Below the pieces are notes generated by a model, which did not search any database, was not told the DNA's origin, and saw only the letters and a list, made by a program, of their open reading frames with translations. A program made the position numbers and the translations under genes. Of a DNA stretch of 20,701 nt, positions 5,671 to 14,908 are shown piece by piece. The DNA lies in assembly GCA_964544965.1 (NCBI GenBank), contig CAZJED010000027.1:1-20701 (forward strand), read 5' to 3'. Position 1 is the first letter of the stretch. Every line of letters begins with the position of its first letter. This stretch comes from UBA11869 sp964544965 (GTDB lineage Bacteria > Pseudomonadota > Gammaproteobacteria > Eutrophobiales > Eutrophobiaceae).

Positions 5671-7560
5671 TTGCCAACAAAATATGATGCTTCTGATATC
5701 GAGGTATTAACAGGCCTTGAACCTGTTCGTAAGCGTCCTGGAATGTATACTGATACTTCTAGGCCAAATCATCTGGTTCAGGAAGTATTAGACAATAGTG
5801 TTGATGAAGCAATCTCTGGTCACGCATCAAAAATTGAAATTATTTTACATAAAGATAATTCGGTGACTGTCACAGACAATGGTCGCGGCATGCCAATTGA
5901 TAAACACCCCGGAGAAAAATTATCTGGTGTAGAGGTTATACTTACGCGACTTCATGCAGGGAGTAAATTTTCAAATAAAAATTATAAATTTTCTGGTGGA
6001 TTACATGGAGTAGGTGTCTCTATTGTAAATGCACTATCAAAAAAATTAGAAGTTTCTGTTAGGCGTGACGGAAAAGAATTTCAGATGTCATTTAGGAATG
6101 GCGAGAAGAAATCTGCATTAAAAAATATTGGTAAAGTAGGAATTAAGAATACCGGAACAACAATTCGTTTTTGGCCGGAAGAAAAATATTTTGATTCAGT
6201 AAAATATTCCCTAAGTAAACTAAAACATTTAATGAGGGCTAAGTCAGTTTTATGTTCAGGCTTACTAATACGTTTTAATAATGAGCAAAAAAAAGAAAAA
6301 GAGGAGTGGTGTTACGAAAACGGCGTTAAAACTTATCTCGCTGATCAATTGAGTGGTTTTGAATTGTTACCTAAAGAACCATTTTTAGGTTCAATGCAGG
6401 GAGAGCAAGAAGTAGTTGATTGGGCTATTCATTGGTTACTAGAACCGGGAGAATTAATTACTGAAAGTTACGTTAATTTAGTTCCGACATCACAAGGCGG
6501 AACACATGTTGTTGGCATGAGACAGGGCTTGCTTGAAGCAATACGAGATTTTTGTGAATCAAGAAATTTATTGCCGCGAGGTATAAAATTATCTTCTGAA
6601 GATATTTTAGAAAATTGTTGTTATCTATTGTCAGTAAAAATGGCTAATCCTCAATTTTCAGGGCAAACTAAAGAGAGATTATCTTCACGTGAGTGCACAG
6701 TTTTTATATCTGGTGTTGTTAAAGATGTAATGATCCAATGGCTTCATCAACATGTTGAAATGGGCGAGCGTCTTGCAGAGTTGGTTATTTCGGCTGCACA
6801 GAAACGTCTAAAATCAAGTAAGAAAATTATCAGAAAGAAACTAAGCGGTGGCCCTGCTTTGCCTGGCAAATTAGCAGATTGCAGGACACAAGATATCAGT
6901 GTTTCAGAGTTATTTTTAGTTGAGGGTGATTCAGCAGGTGGTTCAGCAAAACAAGCACGAGACCGGGATTTTCAAGCAGTCATGCCGCTTAGGGGAAAAA
7001 TTCTAAATACTTGGGAGATTGAGTCAGGTGAAGTCTTATCTTCCAAGGAAGTCCATGACATTGCTGTAGCAATTGGAGTAGATCCTGGCGCAACAGATTT
7101 ATCTAGTTTGAGATACGGTAAAATATGCATTCTAGCCGATGCAGATTCAGATGGAGCACATATCGCAACTTTGCTCTGCGCATTGTTCTTAAAACATTTT
7201 GCTACACTAGTTGAAAATGGTCATATTTTTATAGCTATGCCACCATTATTTAGAATTGATGTAGCTAAGGAAATTTTTTATGCGCTTGATGAATCTGAGA
7301 AACAAGGAATTCTTGACCAAATTAAAGCTGAAAAAAAAGCTGGGAACATAGTAGTTCAACGCTTTAAAGGCTTGGGCGAAATGAATCCTATACAATTACG
7401 TGAAACAACAATGGACCCATCGACTAGACGTTTGATCCAACTGACACTGAGCAATGAAAAGAATGCGATTAAGATTATGGATATGTTACTTGCAAAGAAA
7501 CGTTCAATGGATCGAAAGAAGTGGCTAGAATCAAACGGTGATAGAGCAATAGTTGTATAA
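5671..7560 (+). CDS. parE: DNA topoisomerase IV subunit B
   Basis: This 629-residue protein aligns along its whole length with E. coli ParE. It has the GHKL ATPase domain (EVLDNSVDEA with E38 and N42, DNGRGMP from D69, GGLHGVG 109-115). The transducer domain follows with QTKERLSS (332-339). The TOPRIM metal site is EGDSAGGSA (418-426), PLRGKILN (439-446) and DADSDGAHI (490-498), and RFKGLGEMNP comes near the end. Together with ParC it decatenates daughter chromosomes using ATP. It is ParE rather than GyrB because it starts with the ParE-type EVLTGLEPVRKRPGMYTD and lacks the long GyrB insertion. The start is TTG (5671), supported by AGTGAG nine bases upstream. It is followed by parC and efp. 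Confidence 0.95.
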   Translation: MPTKYDASDIEVLTGLEPVRKRPGMYTDTSRPNHLVQEVLDNSVDEAISGHASKIEIILHKDNSVTVTDNGRGMPIDKHPGEKLSGVEVILTRLHAGSKFSNKNYKFSGGLHGVGVSIVNALSKKLEVSVRRDGKEFQMSFRNGEKKSALKNIGKVGIKNTGTTIRFWPEEKYFDSVKYSLSKLKHLMRAKSVLCSGLLIRFNNEQKKEKEEWCYENGVKTYLADQLSGFELLPKEPFLGSMQGEQEVVDWAIHWLLEPGELITESYVNLVPTSQGGTHVVGMRQGLLEAIRDFCESRNLLPRGIKLSSEDILENCCYLLSVKMANPQFSGQTKERLSSRECTVFISGVVKDVMIQWLHQHVEMGERLAELVISAAQKRLKSSKKIIRKKLSGGPALPGKLADCRTQDISVSELFLVEGDSAGGSAKQARDRDFQAVMPLRGKILNTWEIESGEVLSSKEVHDIAVAIGVDPGATDLSSLRYGKICILADADSDGAHIATLLCALFLKHFATLVENGHIFIAMPPLFRIDVAKEIFYALDESEKQGILDQIKAEKKAGNIVVQRFKGLGEMNPIQLRETTMDPSTRRLIQLTLSNEKNAIKIMDMLLAKKRSMDRKKWLESNGDRAIVV

Positions 7561-7619
7561 ATAATATTAAAATACAATAACTTATATATGATATTTAATC
7601 TATTTTATAGGAAATTTTT

Positions 7620-9887
7620 ATGTCTGACTCAATGAGTTTTGACTTCGAGCAAAACGAAAAACAGCCTTTAGAAGAATATACGGAAAAAGCATATTTAGAC
7701 TATTCCATGTATGTCATTCTGGATCGCGCGTTACCCCATATAAGCGACGGATTAAAGCCCGTGCAGCGCCGCATTATCTATGCAATGTCTGAGTTAGGGC
7801 TAAAGGCATCCTCAAAATACAAAAAATCAGCACGGACGGTGGGCGATGTGATCGGAAAATTTCATCCGCATGGGGATTCAGCATGTTATGAATCAATGGT
7901 TCTAATGGCGCAAGATTTTTCTTATCGATATCCATTAATTGATGGTCAAGGGAATTGGGGCTCAATGGACGATCCTAAATCTTTCGCGGCAATGCGTTAT
8001 ACAGAATCAAAATTAACTGCTTACGCTGATATTTTGCTTAGTGAAGTGGAGCAGGGTACGGTTGATTGGTCACCTAATTTTGATGGAACTCTTAACGAGC
8101 CAAAATTATTGCCAGCTAGATTACCGAATATTTTATTAAATGGAACAACAGGAATTGCAGTTGGAATGTCAACTGATATTCCTCCGCATAATTTAAAAGA
8201 AGTAGCTAGCGCATGTCTCAGGCTGCTTGATGCACCAAAAAGCTCAGTAATTGAATTATGCAAACATATAAAAGGGCCTGACTTTCCGACAAAAGCAGAG
8301 ATTATCAGTTCAAAATCATCAATACGTGAAATTTATAAGACTGGGAACGGTTCGATAAAGGCTCGAGCAGTTTGGCATAAAGAAGAAGATAATATTGTTA
8401 TAACATCGATACCATATCAAAGTTCCGGGAATAAAATCCTCGAACAAGTAGCCTCACAAATGCAGTCAAAAAAATTGCCCATGATTGAAGATTTGCGAGA
8501 TGAATCTGATCACGAAAATCCAACAAGGTTAATATTGGTTCCGCGTTCAAATCGAGTTAATTTAGAAGAATTAATGTTGCACCTTTTTGTAACAACAGAT
8601 CTTGAACGAAGTTATCGAGTTAATTTAAATATCATTGGACTTGACGGACGTCCCCAAGTTAAAGATTTAAAAACTATTTTGAAAGAGTGGCTTCAGTTTA
8701 GAACTGAGATTGTTAGAAAAAGATTACAGTTTAGATTAGATAATGTTATTTCATCAATACATATATTTTCTGGATTAATGATCGCATATCTTAATATAGA
8801 TAAAATAATTAAGATAATAAGAAAAGAAGAAAAGCCAAAAACTCTCCTTATGAAAAACTTTAAACTAAGCGATATTCAAGCTGATGCTATTTTAAATTTA
8901 AGACTAAGAAAGTTAGCAAAACTAGAAGAGAAAAAAATTAAGACAGAATTAACTAATTTAAAAAAAGAAAAGAAAGAATTAGAAGCTACATTAGGATCAA
9001 AACAACGTTTAAAAACGTTTATAAAAAAAGAAATACAAAACGATGCAAATTTATTTAATGATGAGCGTAAATCACCAATAAAAGAAATAAAGGATGTAAA
9101 AGAAGCAAAAGTAATTGATGAAAAAAGTCTTATTACTTCAGAGCCAGTTACGATTATACTTTCTAAAAAAGGATGGGTGCGTGCTGCTAAGGGACATGAT
9201 ATCGATCCAACTTCATTGAATTACAAAAGTGGCGATGATTTCAAACAGTTATCTAAAGGAAAAACAAATCAGCTCGCTGTATTTCTTGACTCAAGCGGTA
9301 AATGTTACTCTTTACCTTCACATTCACTACCATCTGCACGTAGTTTTGGAGAACCAATATCAGCACGATTAACTCCACCAGACGGCGTTAGTTTTGAAGG
9401 TGTAATGACTGGAAATCCTGATACAGTTTACTTATTAAGTACAGATAGTGGCTATGGTTTTATGGTTAAATTAGATGATATATATACCAAAAATAGAAAT
9501 GGAAAGGCGATTCTAAGAGTTCCAGCATATTCAAATGTTTTATTACCATCAAAAGTTAATAATATAGAAAAGGATTGGGTTGCAGCAGTTAGCTCAATCG
9601 GAAGATTGCTGATGTTTCCAGTATCCGAGTTAACTTTAATACCAAAAGGAAAAGGTTTAAAAATTATACAGATCCCTGCAGCAAAACTAAAAACAAGAGA
9701 AGAGCATGTAGTTGCAATAACAACTATGGGTGAAACTGATAATCTTATTGTTCACACCAATAAAAGACATACAGTATTAAAAATTGATGAACAGGAAAAA
9801 TATATTGGTGAGAGGGGAAGAAGAGGCGCAATGTTAAGTCGTAATTTTCGTAACGTTATAAAGATTTCATCTGAAACGTTAAATTAG
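7620..9887 (+). CDS. parC: DNA topoisomerase IV subunit A
   Basis: This 755-residue protein is the DNA cleavage/religation subunit. The catalytic tyrosine is Y127 in AAMRYTES, next to R126. The helix bearing quinolone contacts reads HGDSACYE, with S87 and E91 corresponding to E. coli S80 and E84, which is the susceptible-type pattern. NGTTGIAVGMSTDIPPHN and the coiled-coil segment (about residues 400-470, very rich in Lys and Glu) follow, then a C-terminal beta-pinwheel. The start has AGGA seven bases upstream (7609-7612). It is 59 bp after parE; the gap is AT-rich with no terminator, so they are probably co-transcribed. The linker around residue 480 (KSPIKEIKDVKEAK) is charged and low in complexity. 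Confidence 0.95.
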   Translation: MSDSMSFDFEQNEKQPLEEYTEKAYLDYSMYVILDRALPHISDGLKPVQRRIIYAMSELGLKASSKYKKSARTVGDVIGKFHPHGDSACYESMVLMAQDFSYRYPLIDGQGNWGSMDDPKSFAAMRYTESKLTAYADILLSEVEQGTVDWSPNFDGTLNEPKLLPARLPNILLNGTTGIAVGMSTDIPPHNLKEVASACLRLLDAPKSSVIELCKHIKGPDFPTKAEIISSKSSIREIYKTGNGSIKARAVWHKEEDNIVITSIPYQSSGNKILEQVASQMQSKKLPMIEDLRDESDHENPTRLILVPRSNRVNLEELMLHLFVTTDLERSYRVNLNIIGLDGRPQVKDLKTILKEWLQFRTEIVRKRLQFRLDNVISSIHIFSGLMIAYLNIDKIIKIIRKEEKPKTLLMKNFKLSDIQADAILNLRLRKLAKLEEKKIKTELTNLKKEKKELEATLGSKQRLKTFIKKEIQNDANLFNDERKSPIKEIKDVKEAKVIDEKSLITSEPVTIILSKKGWVRAAKGHDIDPTSLNYKSGDDFKQLSKGKTNQLAVFLDSSGKCYSLPSHSLPSARSFGEPISARLTPPDGVSFEGVMTGNPDTVYLLSTDSGYGFMVKLDDIYTKNRNGKAILRVPAYSNVLLPSKVNNIEKDWVAAVSSIGRLLMFPVSELTLIPKGKGLKIIQIPAAKLKTREEHVVAITTMGETDNLIVHTNKRHTVLKIDEQEKYIGERGRRGAMLSRNFRNVIKISSETLN

Positions 9888-9900
9888 GGAGTAATATTTA

Positions 9901-10467
9901 GTGGCTTATAGTACAAGTGAGTTTAAATCTGGCCTTAAAGTTTTAATCGATAGCGATCCTTGTGCAATCATGGAGAATGAATTTGTTAAACCTGGTAAAG
10001 GTCAAGCATTTAATAGAATCAAATTTCGTAATTTAAAAACTGGGAGAGTTTTAGAAAAAACTTATAAATCTGGTGACTCAGTGGAAGCGGCAGATGTTGT
10101 GGATTTAGAAATGCAATATTTATATAACGATGGTGAAAATTGGTACTTTATGGATCAAAATAATTTCGAACAATATTCAGCTAACCAAACTGTTGTTGCC
10201 GATACAAAGCAGTGGATAACAGGCGAAGAGATGTGTTTCGTTACCCTATGGGACAATACGCCATTAACAGTTACCCCGCCAAATTTTGTTGTTTTAAAAA
10301 TTAAGGAGACTGAGCCTGGTGTACGCGGCGATACTGCACAAGGAGGGTCAAAAACCGCAATGCTTGAAACAGGCGCTATGGTTAAGGTACCGTTATTTGT
10401 AAATGAAGGCGAGTTATTAAAAATAGATACACGGACGGGTGAATATGTGAGCCGTGCAAAAGATTAA
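9901..10467 (+). CDS. efp: Translation elongation factor P
   Basis: This 188-residue, three-domain beta-barrel protein rescues ribosomes stalled at polyproline stretches. The loop KPGKGQAF has the modifiable lysine (K33 here; K34 in E. coli numbering), so the beta-lysylation pathway (EpmA/EpmB) is expected rather than rhamnosylation, which needs arginine. Other family stretches are YLYNDGENWYFMD, TPPNFVVLKI and the C-terminal FVNEGELLKIDTRTGEYVSR. The start is GTG, supported by AGGGAG (9886-9891), which overlaps the parC stop codon. That arrangement implies coupling to parC. EpmA and EpmB are not in the window. The gene ends 1 bp from the convergent tsaB. Confidence 0.95.
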   Translation: MAYSTSEFKSGLKVLIDSDPCAIMENEFVKPGKGQAFNRIKFRNLKTGRVLEKTYKSGDSVEAADVVDLEMQYLYNDGENWYFMDQNNFEQYSANQTVVADTKQWITGEEMCFVTLWDNTPLTVTPPNFVVLKIKETEPGVRGDTAQGGSKTAMLETGAMVKVPLFVNEGELLKIDTRTGEYVSRAKD

Positions 10468-10468
10468 T

Positions 10469-11134
10469 CTAGTTAACGATTTTATCTCTTAGATAAATAG
10501 GAACTGCTCGGTTCGCAGGTATAAATTTACCGTTTATATAAGATGGTTTTGCTAATTGAATAACTTCTTTTGCATGAGGGTAGACATCAACTTTAATACT
10601 TATAATCTTAGATTTGAATTTCGATTCAATTTCTTCAGAATGGGTTTTCCATCCAGTTCCGGCTCCCAACCATTGACCATTAGTTGGAGAAGAAATATTT
10701 TTTGGAAGGCATACTTTTTCTTTTTTAATAGTTTCTACTAAATTGTATTTATTTACTTTGTACAGCCCCCAATAAATTTCTTTCATTCGCGCATCAATTG
10801 CTGCTGCTATATGGTCATATTCTTTCGAAAATTGTTGTGCTAGTGTAGCTAAAGTTGATACGGGAATAACTGGTATATCATATGGATAGGCTAGCCCTTG
10901 CGTTATTCCAACAGCTATTCGAACACCAGTGAATGCCCCAGGCCCACATCCAAATGCTACAGCATCTAGTGCATTAATTTTTATATCAGCCTCTTGAAGA
11001 AGCGAATCTATCATAGGAAGTATTAATTCGGTATGTTTTCTAGGTGCTATTTTATGTCTAGAAATGCATGAATCGTCTATATCAAGAGCAGCAGAACATG
11101 CTTCAGTTGATGTTTCAATAGCAAGAATTTTCAT
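10469..11134 (-). CDS. tsaB: tRNA threonylcarbamoyladenosine biosynthesis protein TsaB
   Basis: This 221-residue protein is an ASKHA-fold partner of TsaD and TsaE in making t6A at position 37 of ANN-decoding tRNAs. Family motifs are MKILAIETSTEACSAAL at the N-terminus, RKHTELILP (32-40) and the FGCGPGAFTGVRIAVG segment. The PVIPVSTLATLA, AIDARMKEIYWGLY and C-terminal PIYLRDK stretches also match. Length is typical. The gene is convergent with efp and diverges from the lolC-type gene, sharing a 115-bp intergenic region. It appears to stand alone. Confidence 0.93.
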   Translation of the reverse strand: MKILAIETSTEACSAALDIDDSCISRHKIAPRKHTELILPMIDSLLQEADIKINALDAVAFGCGPGAFTGVRIAVGITQGLAYPYDIPVIPVSTLATLAQQFSKEYDHIAAAIDARMKEIYWGLYKVNKYNLVETIKKEKVCLPKNISSPTNGQWLGAGTGWKTHSEEIESKFKSKIISIKVDVYPHAKEVIQLAKPSYINGKFIPANRAVPIYLRDKIVN

Positions 11135-11249
11135 AGTTAATTGTTACTTTCAAGTTCATAATAATTTAAATGTAATCTATATAGGGTAAATTACAATTAA
11201 CTTATTATTTTATTTTAGTTTCAACGTTTATATAACCCCCTTATAATAG

Positions 11250-12497
11250 GTGTCTATGTTTAATACATTTGAAGCTATGATTGGATTACGTTACGTTCGC
11301 GCTAGAAGACGTAATCATTTTATTTCTTTTATTTCAATGTCTTCGATGATTGGTGTCGCGTTAGGCGTAATGGCCTTAATTACGGTAATTTCAGTTATGA
11401 ATGGATTTGAAAAGGAACTGAAAGATCGAATATTAGGCATGGCATCTCATGCTGTCATAGAAGAGTTAAATGGTTTGAATAATTGGGAGGCTGTTATTCA
11501 GGATGTAAAGAATCATCCTGAAATTGTTGGAGCAGCGCCGTATTTTCATGCCGAAGGCATGATAACTAAAGATAAAATTGTTAACGGAACAATAATACGC
11601 GGTATTCTACCGGGTGAGGAAGAAAATGTTGCAGTAGTAGCTGAAAAAATGATTGAAGGCGATTTAAGTAATTTGAAAGCCAGTGAATTTAATATTATTT
11701 TAGGAAGTGAGCTTGCAAGAAAACTAAATTTACAAATTGGAGATAAAGTAACATTAGTTGCTCCACAAGCGAATGTTACGCCTGCTGGAATTGTACCTAG
11801 GCTTAAACGTTTTACTTTAACAGGAATATTTGAAGTTGGAATGTATGAGTTTGATAGCGGGCTTGTGTTAATTCATATGGATGATGCCCTACGCTTATTT
11901 CGTAAATCAAACCCAACAGGCATAAGAATAAAAACAAGCAATATACTTAAAGCTCCAGGTATCAGCAGAGAAGTTGCAAGTCAATTATCTAATAATTACT
12001 GGGTAATTGATTGGACTCAAAGACATTCGAACTTTTTTCGCGCATTAAAAACTGAAAAGACAGTAATGTTTGTAATATTATCATTAATCGTTGCTGTTGC
12101 TGCATTCAATATTATATCAACACTTGTCATGGCAGTATCAGATAAACAATCTGATATTGCTGTTCTTAGAACGCTAGGTGCAAGCCCGCAAAGTATTTTA
12201 AAAATTTTTATGATTCAGGGAACAATTATTGGCGTAATTGGCATTTTTTTGGGAATTCTTGGGGGCGTATGGCTGGCATCAAATATTGAAACAATAGTGC
12301 CTGTCTTAGAGAGCATGTTCGGTTACAAATTTTTATCACCTGATGTTTATTATATTAGCGATCTACCTTCTGATATGCATTGGAATGATGTTCTATATAT
12401 AGGTGTAATTTCTTTTATTTTATGCTTGCTTGCGACAATTTACCCTGCAATAAGAGCAGCAAAGATCTTACCAGCAGAAGCATTACGTTATGAATAA
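11250..12497 (+). CDS. lolC: Lipoprotein-releasing permease, LolC/LolE family (possibly LolF)
   Basis: This 415-residue inner-membrane protein has the LolC/E layout. TM1 is near 26-50 (ISFISMSSMIGVALGVMALITVISVMNGFE), a large periplasmic domain covers about 55-265, and three C-terminal TMs follow near 272-300, 322-345 and 378-402. It ends in PAEALRYE as E. coli LolC does. The segment PQANVTPAGIVP (172-183), bounded by prolines, corresponds to the LolC 'hook' that recruits LolA. Only one such permease is present next to LolD, so it may form a homodimer (LolF type), unless a second gene lies elsewhere. The GTG at 11250 is in frame, but ATG 11256 with AGGTG five bases before it is more likely the real start. 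It overlaps lolD by 8 bp. Confidence 0.9.
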   Translation: MSMFNTFEAMIGLRYVRARRRNHFISFISMSSMIGVALGVMALITVISVMNGFEKELKDRILGMASHAVIEELNGLNNWEAVIQDVKNHPEIVGAAPYFHAEGMITKDKIVNGTIIRGILPGEEENVAVVAEKMIEGDLSNLKASEFNIILGSELARKLNLQIGDKVTLVAPQANVTPAGIVPRLKRFTLTGIFEVGMYEFDSGLVLIHMDDALRLFRKSNPTGIRIKTSNILKAPGISREVASQLSNNYWVIDWTQRHSNFFRALKTEKTVMFVILSLIVAVAAFNIISTLVMAVSDKQSDIAVLRTLGASPQSILKIFMIQGTIIGVIGIFLGILGGVWLASNIETIVPVLESMFGYKFLSPDVYYISDLPSDMHWNDVLYIGVISFILCLLATIYPAIRAAKILPAEALRYE

Positions 12498-13170
12498 TCA
12501 ACTCATTACTGGCAAAAATATAAAAAAATCATTCAATGATGGAAATTTATCCGTCAATGTATTGAAGGGCGTTGAAATCAATGTAGAAAAAAATAAAAGT
12601 ATTTCTATTATTGGTGCATCTGGGTCAGGTAAAAGTACGTTATTACATTTATTAGGTGGGTTAGATGTACCCGATACCGGTGATATTTTTATCAATGGTA
12701 AAAGTATAAATAAACTGAATGATGATGAACGTGGTTTACTTCGCAATAAACATCTGGGTTTTATTTTTCAATTTCACCACTTATTACCTGAATTTACTGC
12801 TAAAGAGAATGTTGCGATGCCTCTATTAGTTAGGCGCTGTACAAAAAAAAGCGCATTAAAAAAAGCTGAAGAATTTTTATCAGAAGTCGGATTATCGTCA
12901 CGCATGTTACATAAGCCTGGAGAACTTTCCGGGGGAGAACGTCAACGCACAGCTATCGCAAGAGCGCTTGTAACAAATCCTTCGTGCATTCTTGCGGATG
13001 AACCAACAGGAAATTTAGATGAAAAATCAGCTAATGAAGTTTTCGAATTAATACTAAATCTAAATCAGAAACATGGAAATAGTTTAGTAATGGTCACACA
13101 TAATACTGAGCTTTCAAGAAAGACAGATCAAGTTTATGAATTAAAAGACGGAGCTCTTAGGATTTTATAA
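12490..13170 (+). CDS. lolD: Lipoprotein-releasing ABC transporter ATPase LolD
   Basis: This 226-residue ABC ATPase powers release of outer-membrane lipoproteins from the inner membrane to LolA. Walker A is GASGSGKST (42-50), the Q-loop is Q94, the signature LSGGERQR is at 146-153, Walker B is CILADEP (166-172) and the switch histidine is H204. The stretch FQFHHLLPEFTAKENVAMPL (93-112) is the LolD-specific segment that contacts the permease, separating it from MacB-type ATPases. Its ATG lies within the last codons of the upstream permease gene (8-bp overlap), so the two are translationally coupled. Confidence 0.95.
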   Translation: MNNQLITGKNIKKSFNDGNLSVNVLKGVEINVEKNKSISIIGASGSGKSTLLHLLGGLDVPDTGDIFINGKSINKLNDDERGLLRNKHLGFIFQFHHLLPEFTAKENVAMPLLVRRCTKKSALKKAEEFLSEVGLSSRMLHKPGELSGGERQRTAIARALVTNPSCILADEPTGNLDEKSANEVFELILNLNQKHGNSLVMVTHNTELSRKTDQVYELKDGALRIL

Positions 13171-13176
13171 AAAATA

Positions 13177-13707
13177 TTATTTTTGTTTGTGCCGCATATC
13201 CCATTTTTTTATAGCACTAAATCGCCATATTAGTCTAATTAAGAAATAGATTATGCAAGATGAAGTTACACCTAAAATAAAGCAGCCAACTAATAGTGGT
13301 TCCCAAATGCTCATAAATATTGTATTAAACCATTCTACAATTGTTGTATTATCAGGCATAACGTAAGCAATCTGACGTTCCTCGAGCCCTAAAAGTATAG
13401 TGCCCAATTTATAACTATAGAAAAAAATAAATGGTATTGTTAATGGATTAGTAAAAAAAGAAAAAAGTATTGAAATAGGTAAATTCATTTTAAAGATTAT
13501 TGATAAAGCTGCCGCACTCAATGTTTGAATTGGTAAAGGTATAAATGCACAAAATACGCCAATAGCTGCACCACCCGCAGATGAGCGTCTATGAATATGC
13601 CAAATATTAGGGTCATGCAGATATTCGGAAAATAATCGTACTACAGTATGAGATTCAACGCTTTTTTTACGAGGTATATAGCGTTTGAAAAGATTGAGAA
13701 ATGACAT
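13177..13707 (-). CDS. DUF2062 membrane protein
   Basis: This 176-residue protein matches DUF2062. An N-terminal cytoplasmic segment (MSFLNLFKRYIPRKKSV) with HDPNIWHIHRRSSAGGAAIGVFCAFIPLP follows the family pattern. The hydrophobic core then has SFFTNPLTIPFIFFYSYKLG, including the family's NP-T-P sequence. About four membrane segments are likely (near 45-65, 70-85, 88-108 and 134-160). Function is unknown. It converges on lolD with a 6-bp gap. In several Gammaproteobacteria a DUF2062 gene lies between the lol genes and comEC/exbB, and the same position is kept here without comEC. Confidence 0.88.
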   Translation of the reverse strand: MSFLNLFKRYIPRKKSVESHTVVRLFSEYLHDPNIWHIHRRSSAGGAAIGVFCAFIPLPIQTLSAAALSIIFKMNLPISILFSFFTNPLTIPFIFFYSYKLGTILLGLEERQIAYVMPDNTTIVEWFNTIFMSIWEPLLVGCFILGVTSSCIIYFLIRLIWRFSAIKKWDMRHKQK

Positions 13708-13739
13708 TTTAAAATTTTTAACCTGTAAAAAAGCGCGCT

Positions 13740-13745
13740 ATTATA
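13740..13745 (-). promoter_or_regulatory. Possible -10 element for the DUF2062 gene
   Basis: On the minus strand a perfect TATAAT lies 33 bp before the DUF2062 start and is followed by the unusually GC-rich AGCGCGC in an otherwise AT-rich spacer. The hexamer 17 bp upstream (CTGCTA) matches TTGACA only weakly. Confidence 0.35.
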
Positions 13746-13812
13746 GGCCTAATATTTATTAATAGCAGCTAATTAAAGCATTTTTTTTCATATATGTACG
13801 CCTACGTTTTCT

Positions 13813-13821
13813 TGGTAGAAT
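13813..13821 (+). promoter_or_regulatory. Possible extended -10 promoter for exbB-exbD-lpxK
   Basis: TGGTAGAAT has the TGn extension plus a five-of-six -10 hexamer (TAGAAT, 13816-13821). It lies 28 bp before the exbB GTG and 14 bp before its AGGAG ribosome binding site. No good -35 is present, as expected for an extended -10 promoter. Confidence 0.35.
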
Positions 13822-13848
13822 GAATTAATATTTTAGGAGTAAATTGAT

Positions 13849-14472
13849 GTGTTTGAATTAATACGCGCCGGTGGATTTTTAATGTGGCCAATATTGGCCT
13901 GTTCTATTGTTTCTATGGCAATTATCGCTGAACGTTTTTGGTCTTTAAGAGAATCTAAAATTGCACCAACAAATTTAGTCGCTAATGTTTGGCAATGGCA
14001 TAAATCAGAACAGCTTGATGCAAAACGTATTCAAGCCTTACGTATAAATTCTCCACTAGGAATGATCTTAGCTGCGGGCCTATTAAATCGAAAACATTCG
14101 CGAGAAATAATGAAAGAAAGTATTGAAGAAGTTGGCAGGCTTGTAGCGCATAATTTAGAGAGATTTCTTAATACATTAGGAACAATATCTTCAATAACAC
14201 CTTTGCTTGGTTTGTTAGGTACTGTTATTGGAATGATTAAGGTTTTCACAGTAATAACATCTCAGGGAATTGGCGACCCAAGCGTTCTTTCAGAGGGTAT
14301 ATCCGAAGCATTACTTACAACAGCTGCGGGTCTTTCAGTAGCAATACCAAGCCTAATGTTTTATCGCTATTTCCGAGGTAAAGTCGATGATTTGGTAGTA
14401 ACAATGGAGCAAGAAGCTTTAAAAATGGTTGAAGTTATGCATGGAATACGTGAAAAAGATAATCTAGACTAG
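13849..14472 (+). CDS. exbB: ExbB/TolQ/MotA-family proton channel protein
   Basis: This 207-residue inner-membrane protein has an N-terminal TM (FLMWPILACSIVSMAIIAERFW), a cytoplasmic domain, and two C-terminal TMs around TLGTISSITPLLGLLGTVIGMIKVF and ISEALLTTAAGLSVAIPSLMFYRYF. The LLGLLGTVIGM and ALLTTAAGL stretches are family signatures and line the proton path. With ExbD it converts proton-motive force into mechanical work for an envelope partner. No tonB is nearby. The start is GTG 13849 with AGGAG at 13835-13839; the ATG two bases earlier is out of frame. It heads the exbB-exbD-lpxK-ycaR-kdsB run. Confidence 0.92.
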   Translation: MFELIRAGGFLMWPILACSIVSMAIIAERFWSLRESKIAPTNLVANVWQWHKSEQLDAKRIQALRINSPLGMILAAGLLNRKHSREIMKESIEEVGRLVAHNLERFLNTLGTISSITPLLGLLGTVIGMIKVFTVITSQGIGDPSVLSEGISEALLTTAAGLSVAIPSLMFYRYFRGKVDDLVVTMEQEALKMVEVMHGIREKDNLD

Positions 14473-14482
14473 AGAATAATCA

Positions 14483-14908
14483 GTGAATTTTAAACCAAAA
14501 AATAGAGATGAATTTAATCTTGATATTACACCACTAATCGACGTTGTGTTTTTGTTACTAATTTTTTTTATGGTCTCAACAACATTTAAACATGAATCTG
14601 AAATTAATATAACTTTACCAAGTGCTTCGAATAAAACAGTTACTCAAAAACCAGATGCTATTAATATCGGTTTAGATCTCAAAGGGAATATTTATATTGA
14701 TGGGAAAAGATTAATCAATTCTGAATTTAAAACAATTAAATCAGCTTTATTTGACAGAATTAAGAAATCGGAAAAACCGCCTGTAATCATTAGCGCAGAT
14801 AGCAATGTTAAGTATCAGTCAGTTATATATTTATTAGATACACTTCGTCAGTTAGAATTAGTTAAAATAACATACGCCACTCAAATTCTAAAAGACAAAG
14901 AGAAATAA
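14483..14908 (+). CDS. exbD: ExbD/TolR-family protein
   Basis: This 141-residue protein has one N-terminal TM with the essential aspartate D20 in LDITPLIDVVFLLLIFFMV, the residue thought to carry protons in ExbD/TolR. A periplasmic domain follows, with GNIYIDGKRL, PPVIISADSNVKYQSVIYLLD and a charged C-terminus. The start is GTG, 10 bp after exbB, with only a weak AGAG upstream, so translation probably depends on coupling. The lpxK gene starts 17 bp after its stop; in many relatives msbA lies between them, but not here. Confidence 0.92.
   Translation: MNFKPKNRDEFNLDITPLIDVVFLLLIFFMVSTTFKHESEINITLPSASNKTVTQKPDAINIGLDLKGNIYIDGKRLINSEFKTIKSALFDRIKKSEKPPVIISADSNVKYQSVIYLLDTLRQLELVKITYATQILKDKEK

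Noticed and set aside
7860..7910. Quinolone-resistance substitution in ParC
   Set aside because: The helix reads HGDSACYE with Ser and Glu at the two key positions, the susceptible-type sequence.
8900..9150. Lysine- and glutamate-rich low-complexity stretch in parC as an inserted element
   Set aside because: It lies at the coiled-coil and linker before the C-terminal domain, the frame is uninterrupted and the length is normal for ParC.
11242..11256. TATAAT immediately before the lolC-type gene, suggesting a leaderless transcript starting at ATG 11256
   Set aside because: There is no usable -35 for it, and an AGGTG ribosome binding site (11248-11252) explains the region better. TATA-like hexamers are common in this AT-rich DNA.
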